In this document: piece after piece, positions 22,741 through 32,720 of the stretch
Layout of the letters: the number at the start of each line of letters is the position of its first letter
Numbering within the stretch: position 1 is the stretch's first letter
Made by a program: the position numbers and the translations under genes
The notes under the pieces: generated by a model
The model's database searches: none
Seen by the model: the letters and a program-made list of their open reading frames with translations, nothing else
What the model was told of the DNA's origin: nothing
Assembly (NCBI GenBank): GCA_900319005.1
Contig: ONMV01000022.1
Span: 1-33,331 of the forward strand
Direction: 5' to 3'
Length of the DNA: 33,331 bases
From: an uncultured Bacteroidales bacterium
GTDB taxonomy: Bacteria > Bacteroidota > Bacteroidia > Bacteroidales > Paludibacteraceae

Positions 22741-25071
22741 CTAAATTACACCTAATTGCTTTTCTTTATACTCCGAAGGGGTGAGGGTTGTGGAGGCTTT
22801 AAAACAGGTGGCGAAATAATGAGGATTACTGAAACCGCAAGCATAAGCGACCTCTTTGACGGAGAGATCGGTCTGCGTCAGCAGCGAATAAGCATGTTTG
22901 ATACGCGCGGCTTGCAGGAAATCCTTGGGCGAGAGGTTGAATAACTCGTGCATCTTTCGGGTGAGCGACGAACGGCTCATGCCCATGGCATTCATCAAAT
23001 CATCCACACTGATATCCATATTACCCATATTCTTTTCCATGAAGGCAGTAAGGGTCTGGATGAACTGCTCGTTCTTGTTCAGATAGCCGACCACCATCAC
23101 TTCCGGCAACGGGTTCTGTTGTGTATCTTGTCTATTTTGCAAGGCAGCCAAACGCTCCTGAACGTCCAGATAAGCGTCTAAGGCTTCTTTACGTTTCTTC
23201 CTTAGGGCACGCATATGCAGCAGGGAAATGATGATGGTGAGCAGCGCTGCAAAAGCTCCGACAAGCACTATTGTCCGACCGAAAGTGCTTTCCATGAAGG
23301 TCGGTTCGACGATAATAACAAGCCGCCGTACATTGTTTTGCCATTGTTGGTAGGCGTTGGTGGAGCAGATATCCAAGATATATTCTCCCGGGTGCAGGTC
23401 AGGCAGTTGTATTTCTGCCACCGACGAAGCGGCACTCCAAGGAGCCTCCTCTGCATCTACTTTATCGAACCGATAGCGGTATAAGACAGCACCGCAGTTT
23501 CTGAAATCCAATGCCGAGAACCATACGCCAAGACTGCGTTCCTTAGGCGAGAGGATGATCCTGCTCACTGTGTCAACACCGTACTCCATTGGTCCGTTGC
23601 TGCGTTGGAGCGCGCTGATGGCGATCCGAACAGGTTTGGTCTCGGGTTGCAGATCCGAACGGTTCAATAGCATCAACCCGTCATGCGGAGCTACCAGAAG
23701 TCGTGCGTTACCGAGATCCAAGGGCGGTACTTCGCCTAAAATAAGGTGCTCATTGCCCGTATAATTGAAAAAGGCGCTTTCGAAATTGACAATCCGGTTC
23801 GTATGCGTATGGTGCAGACTTAAGGCATTATTGCCTTGCAGCAGTAGTGTACTATCGTTCCACGGCATGATCTCATAGACGATGTCGCTTGCCAAACCGT
23901 CCTTGGTAGTCAAGTGTTCAAAGCTCCATTTGCCGGCTTGAATATCGCTCAGCCGAATGCTGTTTAATCCTCCACCTTCCGTGCCGATAAATAGCTTCCC
24001 GTGATGCTCCAAAAGACACATAACGGCATTGCTACTAAGCGAATGACTATTCCCTGTTTCGCGTTGGTGCAAGGCGATAAGTCCGTCTCTCAATTCGAGC
24101 AAACCGGTAGTGGTGGCAGCGAACAAGGTACCGTCCGTACTTTTTAGCAAACGCCGAATATACATCCCTTCGGTGCCGGGTACTTGCTCAAAAACACCGT
24201 CTTTCCCCTGCCATAATCCGAAGCCGTAGGTAGCGATCCACATTCGTCCCTGCTCGTCCGGGAGGATGTCATACACATTGCGCACGTTCGAATACGTTTG
24301 CTTCCGTTTGCCGTCTATCTCAATGAGTGCCCCGGGTTTGGTACCTAACCACACATGCCCGTCTTCGGTCTCGCGGATACAATAGACAGGCGCACCGAAA
24401 TCTTCCGTCCGGATCATATGCAACGTACTGTCATAGACCGTCACTTGGTTCGTATATCGTCGGGCCGTCCAGATCTCACCGTTCGAGCGTTTGGCTATAT
24501 ACCGCACTTCATCCTCTCCTATCCGTTTTCCGTGCGGTATAACAGGCGTAGCGATATACAGACCATGCTCGTCTATCAACCATACATTCTCCGCTGGATC
24601 GACATACTTATAGCGGATGTTTTGCAGTCGGGTAAGACCGGTTTGGAAAGTGAGATCCTTACGCCTATAATTGGGGTCATGGTTCGCACGAAGCCGTTCT
24701 TGCACCTCTGCTCGTTGTGCTGCTGAGAGCGTGTCGAAAGTACACGCGCGTGTATTAAATAGGAATATACTGTCTTCTACCAAACAATAGAGGTTGTTGT
24801 CTTTTGTCAACTTGATGTGCCGAAACTTATCCGATGGAGTAGATATATTATCTCCCGGACGCGTCTTGAATGCTACAAACCGCGTTCCATCGAATCGGTT
24901 CAGACCGTTCCATGTGGCTACCCACACCATGCCTGTGGAGTCTTGTACTACATGCGACGTGAGCCAATGACTCAATCCATTCCTATCATCAAAAAAACGC
25001 AAACGGTACTCCGTAGCGGAAAGTGAAAGATGCAAAGTGAAAAGTGAAAGGATAATAACTAAGCGCTTCAT
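22741..25071 (-). CDS. Membrane-spanning sensor/AraC-family regulator (Reg_prop + Y_Y_Y + HTH), 776 aa
   Basis: Signal segment MKRLVIILSLFTLHLSLSAT, then a periplasmic two-component-regulator propeller with many W/G-rich blades (GMVWVATWNGLNRFDG near residue 48; GRMWIATYGFGLW; GKLFIGTEGGGL), a Y_Y_Y domain (about 510-590), one membrane helix (about 597-622) and a short coiled coil. It ends in an AraC DNA-binding domain (about 675-776; SVDDLMNAMGMSRSSLTRKM, LSVKEVAYACGFSNPHYFAT). No histidine kinase or receiver lies between, so it resembles a hybrid two-component regulator with the phosphorelay missing. It is divergent from the pectin esterase gene at 25270 and probably controls it in response to pectin fragments (inference). 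The ATG at 25071 is preferred; a TTG at 25095 would lie inside the -7 box. Confidence 0.9.
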   Translation of the reverse strand: MKRLVIILSLFTLHLSLSATEYRLRFFDDRNGLSHWLTSHVVQDSTGMVWVATWNGLNRFDGTRFVAFKTRPGDNISTPSDKFRHIKLTKDNNLYCLVEDSIFLFNTRACTFDTLSAAQRAEVQERLRANHDPNYRRKDLTFQTGLTRLQNIRYKYVDPAENVWLIDEHGLYIATPVIPHGKRIGEDEVRYIAKRSNGEIWTARRYTNQVTVYDSTLHMIRTEDFGAPVYCIRETEDGHVWLGTKPGALIEIDGKRKQTYSNVRNVYDILPDEQGRMWIATYGFGLWQGKDGVFEQVPGTEGMYIRRLLKSTDGTLFAATTTGLLELRDGLIALHQRETGNSHSLSSNAVMCLLEHHGKLFIGTEGGGLNSIRLSDIQAGKWSFEHLTTKDGLASDIVYEIMPWNDSTLLLQGNNALSLHHTHTNRIVNFESAFFNYTGNEHLILGEVPPLDLGNARLLVAPHDGLMLLNRSDLQPETKPVRIAISALQRSNGPMEYGVDTVSRIILSPKERSLGVWFSALDFRNCGAVLYRYRFDKVDAEEAPWSAASSVAEIQLPDLHPGEYILDICSTNAYQQWQNNVRRLVIIVEPTFMESTFGRTIVLVGAFAALLTIIISLLHMRALRKKRKEALDAYLDVQERLAALQNRQDTQQNPLPEVMVVGYLNKNEQFIQTLTAFMEKNMGNMDISVDDLMNAMGMSRSSLTRKMHELFNLSPKDFLQAARIKHAYSLLTQTDLSVKEVAYACGFSNPHYFATCFKASTTLTPSEYKEKQLGVI

Positions 25072-25092
25072 GGTTCTTTTCAATTGAGGGTG

Positions 25093-25123
25093 CAAAGGTA
25101 CTAAAAAAATCCGAATGCGCCAA
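25093..25123 (-). promoter_or_regulatory. Promoter of the AraC-type regulator
   Basis: On the minus strand TTG (25123-25121), a 20-base spacer and TACCTTTG (25100-25093). The leader would be only about 15 bases, which supports the ATG at 25071. Confidence 0.78.
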
Positions 25124-25185
25124 TATTTTTGTGTAAAAATTGATTGATTTGTGTGTTTTTTGTCATTTTATACGTCTTTGGTGAG

Positions 25186-25223
25186 TTTTTGTACGCTCCT
25201 ATGCGCGATTTATTGTACTTTTG
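25186..25223 (+). promoter_or_regulatory. Candidate promoter of the CE12-CE8 gene
   Basis: TACTTTTG at 25216-25223 fits the -7 box. The best upstream TTTTTG ends at 25191, giving a 24-base spacer, longer than the 20 bases of all other promoters here. A non-optimal promoter would suit one that needs an activator such as the divergent AraC-type regulator. Confidence 0.5.
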
Positions 25224-25269
25224 TCGCCGTATTTGAAAACAGTTTAACAATTTAATAATTTTATTCACC

Positions 25270-28200
25270 ATGAAAAAAATCTTATCGATTTTCGTAGCCA
25301 TGATGCTTTGCCTGCCGATGATGCAGGGAGCCATCAAAGTACACACCATCGGCGATTCGACGATGGCGGAGTATGATGAGAGCACGACGGATAAACGAGG
25401 CTGGGGTATGTACCTCGGTTCGTTCTTCGATCCGGCTTTCGTCACAGTTAATAACCGTGGTAAATCGGGAGCCGACACCCGTGGCTTCTACACCGGAGCT
25501 GCTTATTGGCCTTCCGTAAAGAGCCAGATGAGCGCAGGAGACTACCTCATCATCCAGTTTGCTCACAACGACGAAGGTACCGTGACCTACGGTATGGACA
25601 ACTTGGAGTACGCTGCTTATTGTGCAGCCAACGGTCTCCCTGCTCCTTCCGATGCACGCGGTACAAACCCGCAGACCACCTATCGCGAGATGCTGGGTCA
25701 TTTCATCGATGAGGCACGTGCGTTGGGTGTCACGCCGATCTTGGTAGGTCCGATCTGCCGTGCCTATTTTCAAGGCAATGACATCCGCCGTAATGGTCAG
25801 CACGACCTCGGCGATAAGTTCTCCAAAATCGAGAACGGTGTTCTCTACGAGAACCAGAGCCTGCCTGCCGGTGACTCCACGATGAGTTACGTACACGCTA
25901 TGCGTAAGGTGGGAAAAGCGAAGAACGTACCGTTCATCGACCTCACCGAAGCAACGCGCCAACTGTACCTGTCGTACGGCGAGACGCAGTGTTTGAGTCT
26001 GCTCTTCTGCGAAGGCGACAAAACCCATACCAACGCCATGGGAGGTAACCTCGTGGCACGTGCTGCGGCGCAACTGCTCAAGAACGCAGGCGTCTTAGCG
26101 GAGCATATCACGATTCCGACCGACATCACGGCCAACCCCAACGCTATCGAGATAGGCGAGACCTATTGCGGGGTAGCGCAGAACAAGGAGTTCCTGCTCA
26201 CCGGTTATGGTCTGGAACCGGCTAACGGTACGGTCGCTCTAACCGCTACAGCGAACTTGCAGATTTCGCTTGATAAAGTCAACTATGCGTCCACGGCCAA
26301 TGCTACCTACAGCGGCGGTTCGATGTTCCAGAAGGTGTATGTGCGTGCTAACTACAGCACCGGTGGAGAACAACTCGACACAGTCTATGCGACCTCCGGC
26401 GAACATGTGATTGCTATCCCTGTCAGCGCAACGGCTATCTCGTTGGACGGCGGTGCAGAGGTTAGTGCTAAATGGGCTATCAATGCCCGTCCGGTACCTG
26501 CTGCTGTCGTAGAAGGTCCGATCAGTGCCGCGTTCGCAATGAGTAACATGGCTTGTATGGATTATAGCAAGAATTATTTCACAGACGGCGATGAGACAGG
26601 TATCGTCCTCGCACGTTTCCATAACTCCGCTAACGGCAGCAGCCGTACCCCGTGGCCTGCCGGTGAGATAGATGAGAATGCCAGCCGTTATATCGATTTT
26701 GCCATCACCGCTCCCGAGGCGATGGACGTACGTATCACCGGCATATCCATGGATGTCACCGCAGACGCTACATCCACGATGTGCTATCATATTAATACCG
26801 GTTTCGGCGATGCCTTCACAAACGTGATGACCATCTATGAGAAACGTAACTTGCCTAACCGTGCCATCGAACATGTTAACCTTACGCCGACCCTTACCGT
26901 CAAAGCAGGTCAGACCCTTCACGTGCGCGTGCTGCCTTGGCATGACTACGGAGAGGAGAAGGACAGCAAATATATATGCCTTCGTAACGTCGTTATCTCC
27001 GGTCAGGCTTTTGCTGCAGAACCGGGAGATGAACCGGGAGATGAACCGGGCGAAGAGACCAACGAGCATGCTTTTGGTTTGACGGCTGACGTAGATATGA
27101 CCGATCATACTCTTACCGCCCTGTCTCCGCTGCCTTCGACAAGCGATAAAGTGACCTCTACCAATGTACAGGCCACCTATGCCGTTCTGACGAACCGTAA
27201 TGTTTATCACGGCGATGCAACCGCTTACACGGCACCGGTGACGTATCGTAACTTGGCGAATAATGTGACCATCAAGACGCAAGCGGATGCCGAATCCAGC
27301 GATGCGTATATTGCATTCAAGATGACGATTGCTGACGGTTATGTCTTCAATGCAAGCGAGATTAATACAGACCTTTATCTGGATAACAAATCCAACTGGT
27401 TCTATGAGTTTATCATCGAAGGCGCTAACGGTTTACCGCTCTTCAAGTCGGCTACCCAAACGATCGGCGCCGGTCAGAGCGGAACAGGCCATAAAGCCAC
27501 TTTGGCGCTGGAAAGCGAGACCGTCAAGAACCTCAAGGGTGAGATCACGGTGAAGTTCATCTATTGGATCAATAGCGGTTCGACACTGTTAGCTATCAAA
27601 GATTTTAATATCAAAGGTACCATAGAGGAGCAAGCTGCACGCACCTTCACGGATTTCAAAGTGGAGTTCCGTGACGACCCCTATACCGTTTTCCTTCCCG
27701 ATAACAATCAGTTGCCGGAAGGTGTAACGATTGCGGGCACCAACTATAACGGAGTCCAGCATGGTATCTACGGCGGTACCGTCACCGTACCGGTGGACGG
27801 ACCGGTGAAGTTCACTATCGGCGCATGTCAGTTTAGCAAGACCGATATCACCGTGAAAAAGAACGGTGTGAATTTTGCTACGTTTAGCAATGTCGGTCCC
27901 TGTGGCGAGCAGAAACCGAATTACAACCAGTTCGTTACATGGACTTATAATGTGGAAGAAGCCGCTACATTGACTTTCGAGTTCGGCAATCAGACTTTTG
28001 TCCCGTATTTCTTCGCTGAAGCATGTGACTACATTGCACAAGCAATGGTTAGTTATTATGATACGGACGGTACAACGCTCTTAGGTAGCGAGACCGTGGA
28101 CGGCGGTTCGGCTTTGGTATATGCTTATAGCGTTTCGGACGTAACCGTACCGGCAGGTAAGGCTTTCCGCGGTTGGTTCGCTTCGGCGGAGCCTAATGCC

Positions 28201-29877
28201 CTCAAAGTGGCAGAAGGAACGACCGTTATCGAGAGCCTCAAACTCTATGCCCATGCAACGGATATCGAGGTGGCAGAAGTAGGTAAGGTCTTCAACTACG
28301 ACCTGACCCAACGCTCTTTCTATCCGGAGGATCATGAACTCATCTCCATCACCGGCGGTACGTATAATGGAACACAGCACGGATGGCAGTTCAGCGCCAA
28401 TGGCACGATTACGATTGAGGTAGCCGGAAACGCCCTCATTAGTTTGGCGCTCTGCAAATACGGCAATGCCAGCACACTCGCTTGCGTGGACGCGAATAGC
28501 AATCCTGTCGGAGAACCGATCACTTTGCCGGTAGCTGCAGACGGGAACAAAGGTGTGTTCCGCTATACCGGTCCTGCCACTACGCTCACTTTCACCCTCT
28601 CTAACGGTGGTTACGTACACGCTGTCAAGGTGTATAACCTGGAGCAGGTACCGACCCTCAATGAAGCCGGTTACTACGTCATCGGAGCAGGTGATGCTGC
28701 CGGTTTGGTGTTGGCCTTGGAGACGGCACAGCCTTACGATAAGATCTTCCTTCCGAATGGTATATATGACCTCGGTACGGCAACTCTCACCCATATCGAC
28801 CAGACGGTCAGCCTGATCGGTCAGTCGATGGAAGGTGTACTCATTCAGAACCATCCGCTGGCAGCCGGTATGAATAATGCCGAGACGTTCTATATCGGTG
28901 CCGATAATGTCTATCTGCAAGACCTCGCTATCCGCTGCGATGTGTCCTATGAAGGCAGTTCAGCCAGTGGAGTAGGTATCGCCGTACAGGTGCGCGGAGA
29001 CAAGAGCATCATGAAACAAGTAGATCTGCAAGGTAACCAGGATACGTATTATTCTTCTTGCCCGGCTACCGCACGCGGTTATTTCGAAGACGGACGTATC
29101 GAAGGTACGGTGGATTATATTTGCGGGGGCGGCGATATGTGGTTTGAGAATACCTTATTATACAATAATGCACGAGCGCATGCAGATGTTATCCTCGCGC
29201 CTTCGACGGCCGCAGAGACCGTTTACGGCTACGTGCTCAATAACTGTACCATTGACGGTGATGAAAGTCAAGCCGGAAGATGGAATCTCGCACGCGGTTG
29301 GCATAACAGCCCTGCCGCTACCTTCCTCAATGCTACCTGTCTCATCGCTCCGTCGGCACAAGGTTACACCTATATGAGCGCTGACCTCCCCGTCCGCTTC
29401 CATGAGTATAACACGCATCTGGAAGGCGGTACGCCGGTTACAGGTCATAACCTGAACGGACTCAACTATGCCGCTAACTCCGATGCCATCTATCTCGAAG
29501 CTATCGGTAATTACACCTATGATAACGTGGTCAAAGGAGCCGACAACTGGGATGCACGCGCTATCGCAGCGCAGGCTGTCGCTAATCCCAAAGTTATCGA
29601 TGACGATGCGGCTTACCTCATTGAGGACGAAGGTACTTTCGTCGCCCTACTCAAAGGTAGTGAACTGAACCTTGCTTCCTACATCGGCAAGACACTCCGC
29701 AAAGCCAACGCCCGTGGCGGTTTCGGCAAACCGGCTACGATTGAAGATACGGAGACAGGAGTGGAGAATGTAAATTTGAAATCTGAAATCATAAATCATA
29801 AATTTATCCGTAACGGACAGTTACTGATAGTAAAAGATGGCAAGACCTATAACGCACAAGGAATTCAAATTCAATAA
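25270..29877 (+). CDS. Secreted CE12-CE8 double pectin esterase with sorting-type tail, 1535 aa
   Basis: Signal peptide MKKILSIFVAMMLCLPMMQG. Residues 21-285 form a CE12/SGNH rhamnogalacturonan acetylesterase-like domain: GDST with Ser30, NRGKSG (about 62), FAHND (97-101) and DKTH with Asp250/His253. A beta module follows (to about 580), then an EPGDEPGDEPGEE linker (about 584-597), an 'AFGLT' repeat domain shared with the next gene (about 600-780), an FRDDPY module (about 798-925), an InlB-like segment (about 930-1000), and a beta domain. The CE8 pectin methylesterase barrel is at about 1135-1430: GNQDTYY (about 1255), VDYICG with the nucleophile Asp (about 1281) and LARGW (about 1340). The tail is IRNGQLLIVKD-GKTYNAQGIQIQ. 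It de-esterifies pectin; no lyase is in the window. Confidence 0.92.
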   Translation: MKKILSIFVAMMLCLPMMQGAIKVHTIGDSTMAEYDESTTDKRGWGMYLGSFFDPAFVTVNNRGKSGADTRGFYTGAAYWPSVKSQMSAGDYLIIQFAHNDEGTVTYGMDNLEYAAYCAANGLPAPSDARGTNPQTTYREMLGHFIDEARALGVTPILVGPICRAYFQGNDIRRNGQHDLGDKFSKIENGVLYENQSLPAGDSTMSYVHAMRKVGKAKNVPFIDLTEATRQLYLSYGETQCLSLLFCEGDKTHTNAMGGNLVARAAAQLLKNAGVLAEHITIPTDITANPNAIEIGETYCGVAQNKEFLLTGYGLEPANGTVALTATANLQISLDKVNYASTANATYSGGSMFQKVYVRANYSTGGEQLDTVYATSGEHVIAIPVSATAISLDGGAEVSAKWAINARPVPAAVVEGPISAAFAMSNMACMDYSKNYFTDGDETGIVLARFHNSANGSSRTPWPAGEIDENASRYIDFAITAPEAMDVRITGISMDVTADATSTMCYHINTGFGDAFTNVMTIYEKRNLPNRAIEHVNLTPTLTVKAGQTLHVRVLPWHDYGEEKDSKYICLRNVVISGQAFAAEPGDEPGDEPGEETNEHAFGLTADVDMTDHTLTALSPLPSTSDKVTSTNVQATYAVLTNRNVYHGDATAYTAPVTYRNLANNVTIKTQADAESSDAYIAFKMTIADGYVFNASEINTDLYLDNKSNWFYEFIIEGANGLPLFKSATQTIGAGQSGTGHKATLALESETVKNLKGEITVKFIYWINSGSTLLAIKDFNIKGTIEEQAARTFTDFKVEFRDDPYTVFLPDNNQLPEGVTIAGTNYNGVQHGIYGGTVTVPVDGPVKFTIGACQFSKTDITVKKNGVNFATFSNVGPCGEQKPNYNQFVTWTYNVEEAATLTFEFGNQTFVPYFFAEACDYIAQAMVSYYDTDGTTLLGSETVDGGSALVYAYSVSDVTVPAGKAFRGWFASAEPNALKVAEGTTVIESLKLYAHATDIEVAEVGKVFNYDLTQRSFYPEDHELISITGGTYNGTQHGWQFSANGTITIEVAGNALISLALCKYGNASTLACVDANSNPVGEPITLPVAADGNKGVFRYTGPATTLTFTLSNGGYVHAVKVYNLEQVPTLNEAGYYVIGAGDAAGLVLALETAQPYDKIFLPNGIYDLGTATLTHIDQTVSLIGQSMEGVLIQNHPLAAGMNNAETFYIGADNVYLQDLAIRCDVSYEGSSASGVGIAVQVRGDKSIMKQVDLQGNQDTYYSSCPATARGYFEDGRIEGTVDYICGGGDMWFENTLLYNNARAHADVILAPSTAAETVYGYVLNNCTIDGDESQAGRWNLARGWHNSPAATFLNATCLIAPSAQGYTYMSADLPVRFHEYNTHLEGGTPVTGHNLNGLNYAANSDAIYLEAIGNYTYDNVVKGADNWDARAIAAQAVANPKVIDDDAAYLIEDEGTFVALLKGSELNLASYIGKTLRKANARGGFGKPATIEDTETGVENVNLKSEIINHKFIRNGQLLIVKDGKTYNAQGIQIQ

Positions 29878-29896
29878 TAACTAATTCATTAACAAC

Positions 29897-32686
29897 ATGA
29901 GAAACTTAAAGACATTTGCATTACTGCTCCTGATGGCAGTATGCAGCATGGGAGCAAAAGCAGCCACCGTGAACGATCTTGTGGCAATTGATTACGACTA
30001 CGTATTCATTGCCGATGACATGACCTACAATGGAACAGAGAAACCTGTCGCTAACACGCTTTATGCGGACGGACATATCTTTGCTCCGACTGCTAACACC
30101 GTGGCTACCAACAAAGGAAACAGTACCTTTGCCGGTGGAACGCACCTCAACAGCCTTCGTCTGAAGAATGCACAAGACCGTTTGGCATTCAAGGTAAGCG
30201 GTCCTTGTACTGTCACGTTCTACACCTATTCTGATGCAGCACGCGGAATCTATGTGTCCAAGGTGGACAATGTCACCACCGATGAGGAAGCGTATGCCAA
30301 ACAACCCGTTTCGACTCCGGTGTGGACAGTAGCTTTAGACGAAGCTGGTGTATATTATCTGACTTCTTACAATGCCGATTTCTTCTTTGCCGGTTTTGAG
30401 ATCGTCTTCCCCGATGATCCCGCAGCGGTGACCTTCGGCGTAGCACGCGAGGTGGCTTCCGTCACTTCGACTTCGACCGATGAGTTAGTTACCGGCTATG
30501 CTGTTGCAGAAGATCAGTTGGTGGATCCTTCGGTAGCAGGTATCAGCATAGCGATGAACTATCCAAGCGCAAACGTGCTGACCAATAAAGGTCGCGCCAT
30601 ATATTGGTACGATGGTACAGCAAGCAAAAACTGCTATGTAGATAAAGGCGTCAAGAACTACCGCAACCAAATAGGGGATGATGTCTTCACCGAACTCAAC
30701 GAAGGTATCTATTTCAGTTTTGACATGACGGTAGCAGATGGCTATAAGCTGTCCCTCCAACGTCTCATCTCCGACGTATTGAAAAGTAACAGTAACACGC
30801 ACTACGTAGTGAAAATCTACAATAACGGTTTGTTGCTCCGTACCTTTGATGAAGTGGAGGCAACGGCTACAACCTCTGACATGAAGCGTAGCATCGGCAT
30901 CGCCAATGATCCTTCCTTGCAGAACCTGACCGGTACCGTTACCGTCAAGCTGTTCTTCTGGAATACCGCCAGCGCACAGTACGTAGCTATCAAAGACCTG
31001 CAGGTGAAAGCACTCGTTTCCCATATCGCAGACGGTACGCAGACATTTGGTCTGACCCGTACGGTGGATACCGAAGTGACTACTTCGTCCGATTCACAAG
31101 CTTCCGGCTATGCCGTTTCCGATGACGCGTTGGTTGACCCTTCTGCAGAGGGGATCACGATTACCAAGAACTTTGGTTCGAAGAATTCATTGACCAACAA
31201 AGGTCGCAAACTCTATTGGTATAATGACGGTAAGCTGGAATGCTATGCTGACAAAGGCACTCCTAACTACCGCAACTATATCTATGATGCAGGAGAATAC
31301 GTGAATGCTTTGGATGAGCGTTGCTACTATGGCTTCGACATGACCATTGCATTAGGCAAACAAGTGTCCATTAAAATGCTCACCTCAGATGTCTTCTCTG
31401 ATGCTTTGGATGCTTCCTACCAAGTGAAGATTTACAATAATGGTGAGGTCATCAAGACCTTAGATATAGTTGGTCCGAATGCCGGAGGAACCGCAGATAT
31501 GAAGCGTGTCATAAATCTCTCCGAAGAGGCTGCGCTGCAAGGTCTGAAAGGAACCGTTTCTGTCAAACTATTTTGGTGGAGCGCTACCAACGGCAAGTAC
31601 CTCGATGTCAAAGATCTGAATGTAGCGGCTTTGGTAGAAGACGCACAGGGCGAAGGTGTCAAAGGACTCGTCTTTACGGACTTTGAGCCTGCAAAGAATC
31701 CGACCTTCACCGAAGGAGAAGTAACTGCTTCTTTCTCCAATGCCAATAACAATACCATCTCCCCTGCCTCTGAGAACCGTGGTGTCCGCATGCAGTCGCA
31801 ATACGGCATCACCAGCCTCAAAGTGGAGGTTCCTGCGGATTCCTATATCAGCGAAGTAGTCTTCGTTTGGAATAAGAAAGGCAACCTGAACGGAGGTGCG
31901 AATTTCCTTGATCTGCTCATTACCAACAGTAGCGACGTACAAGTAAGCACCTTACAAGAATCCGAGCAAAAGAATGAGACCACATGGTCTTGCGGCGAAG
32001 TACGCGAATCGGAACTTACGTTTGCACAGCAGACTCCGGGTGATTTCTATTGTCATTCGATCCGTGTTACCTATCTCCCGAAACCGACGGTTCAGCAGTA
32101 TGTTCGTACGCATACCCACATGAACCTCAACACCCTCTGCTACCCCTATCAGATTGATTCATACACCGGTGCTACTTTCTACACCATGCTCTACAAAGCA
32201 GGCGGAACGGCTGCTGAACCGGCTGAGATCTATCTCCAAGAGCACGTGGGCGCACTCGAAGCAGGCAAACCGTATTTCTATGTACCCGAAGGTACAGAAC
32301 TCGTTTGCAACTACTCCGGTGAGTATACCGCAGCAGGTAACGATGGTAATGGTACTTATGGCGTTTATGCCGATATGACGGATGTAACTTCGGGTATGTA
32401 CGTGACCTACAACAACCTCTTCACCAAAGCCGGTTCCAACGTCAAACTCCGTGAGTACCGCGCGTATGTGGATATGAGCGAAGTAAGCGTTGATCAGCAA
32501 GGTCCATCTTATGTCCCCGGACGCCGCGTGCTCCGAGTAAGCAATGCTAACGCACCGCAAAGTCCGACCGGCATCGAAAACACATCCGCCAAGGTTGGCG
32601 GATCTGAGAAGATCCTTGAAAACGGCGTCCTCTACATCATCAAGAACGGTGCTAAATACAACGCGCAAGGACAAATGGTAAAATGA
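29897..32686 (+). CDS. Large secreted protein with duplicated domain and sorting-type tail, 929 aa
   Basis: Signal peptide MRNLKTFALLLLMAVCSMGA. Two homologous beta domains (about 179-375 and 383-585; both with TFG[VL]xR, LTNKGR, YWY and YRN) match a third copy in the preceding esterase (AFGLTADVDMTD). The 'NTLCYPY' module near 745-885 also occurs in the giant protein's end (NTLCLPF). The tail is LENGVLYIIKN-GAKYNAQGQMVK. No catalytic motif is recognised, so binding or surface architecture is more likely than catalysis. It begins 19 bases after the esterase, in one operon, and is followed after exactly 34 bases by the 42-aa peptide gene. Its function may relate to pectin, by position only. 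Confidence 0.85.
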   Translation: MRNLKTFALLLLMAVCSMGAKAATVNDLVAIDYDYVFIADDMTYNGTEKPVANTLYADGHIFAPTANTVATNKGNSTFAGGTHLNSLRLKNAQDRLAFKVSGPCTVTFYTYSDAARGIYVSKVDNVTTDEEAYAKQPVSTPVWTVALDEAGVYYLTSYNADFFFAGFEIVFPDDPAAVTFGVAREVASVTSTSTDELVTGYAVAEDQLVDPSVAGISIAMNYPSANVLTNKGRAIYWYDGTASKNCYVDKGVKNYRNQIGDDVFTELNEGIYFSFDMTVADGYKLSLQRLISDVLKSNSNTHYVVKIYNNGLLLRTFDEVEATATTSDMKRSIGIANDPSLQNLTGTVTVKLFFWNTASAQYVAIKDLQVKALVSHIADGTQTFGLTRTVDTEVTTSSDSQASGYAVSDDALVDPSAEGITITKNFGSKNSLTNKGRKLYWYNDGKLECYADKGTPNYRNYIYDAGEYVNALDERCYYGFDMTIALGKQVSIKMLTSDVFSDALDASYQVKIYNNGEVIKTLDIVGPNAGGTADMKRVINLSEEAALQGLKGTVSVKLFWWSATNGKYLDVKDLNVAALVEDAQGEGVKGLVFTDFEPAKNPTFTEGEVTASFSNANNNTISPASENRGVRMQSQYGITSLKVEVPADSYISEVVFVWNKKGNLNGGANFLDLLITNSSDVQVSTLQESEQKNETTWSCGEVRESELTFAQQTPGDFYCHSIRVTYLPKPTVQQYVRTHTHMNLNTLCYPYQIDSYTGATFYTMLYKAGGTAAEPAEIYLQEHVGALEAGKPYFYVPEGTELVCNYSGEYTAAGNDGNGTYGVYADMTDVTSGMYVTYNNLFTKAGSNVKLREYRAYVDMSEVSVDQQGPSYVPGRRVLRVSNANAPQSPTGIENTSAKVGGSEKILENGVLYIIKNGAKYNAQGQMVK

Positions 32687-32720
32687 GAAAATAGGTAAAT
32701 GAAAAAATGTGAAAAATAAT

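Noticed and set aside
26239-27282. 347-codon minus-strand frame opposite the pectin esterase (also 28081-28920)
   Set aside because: Antisense shadow; the plus strand encodes continuous domain sequence there.
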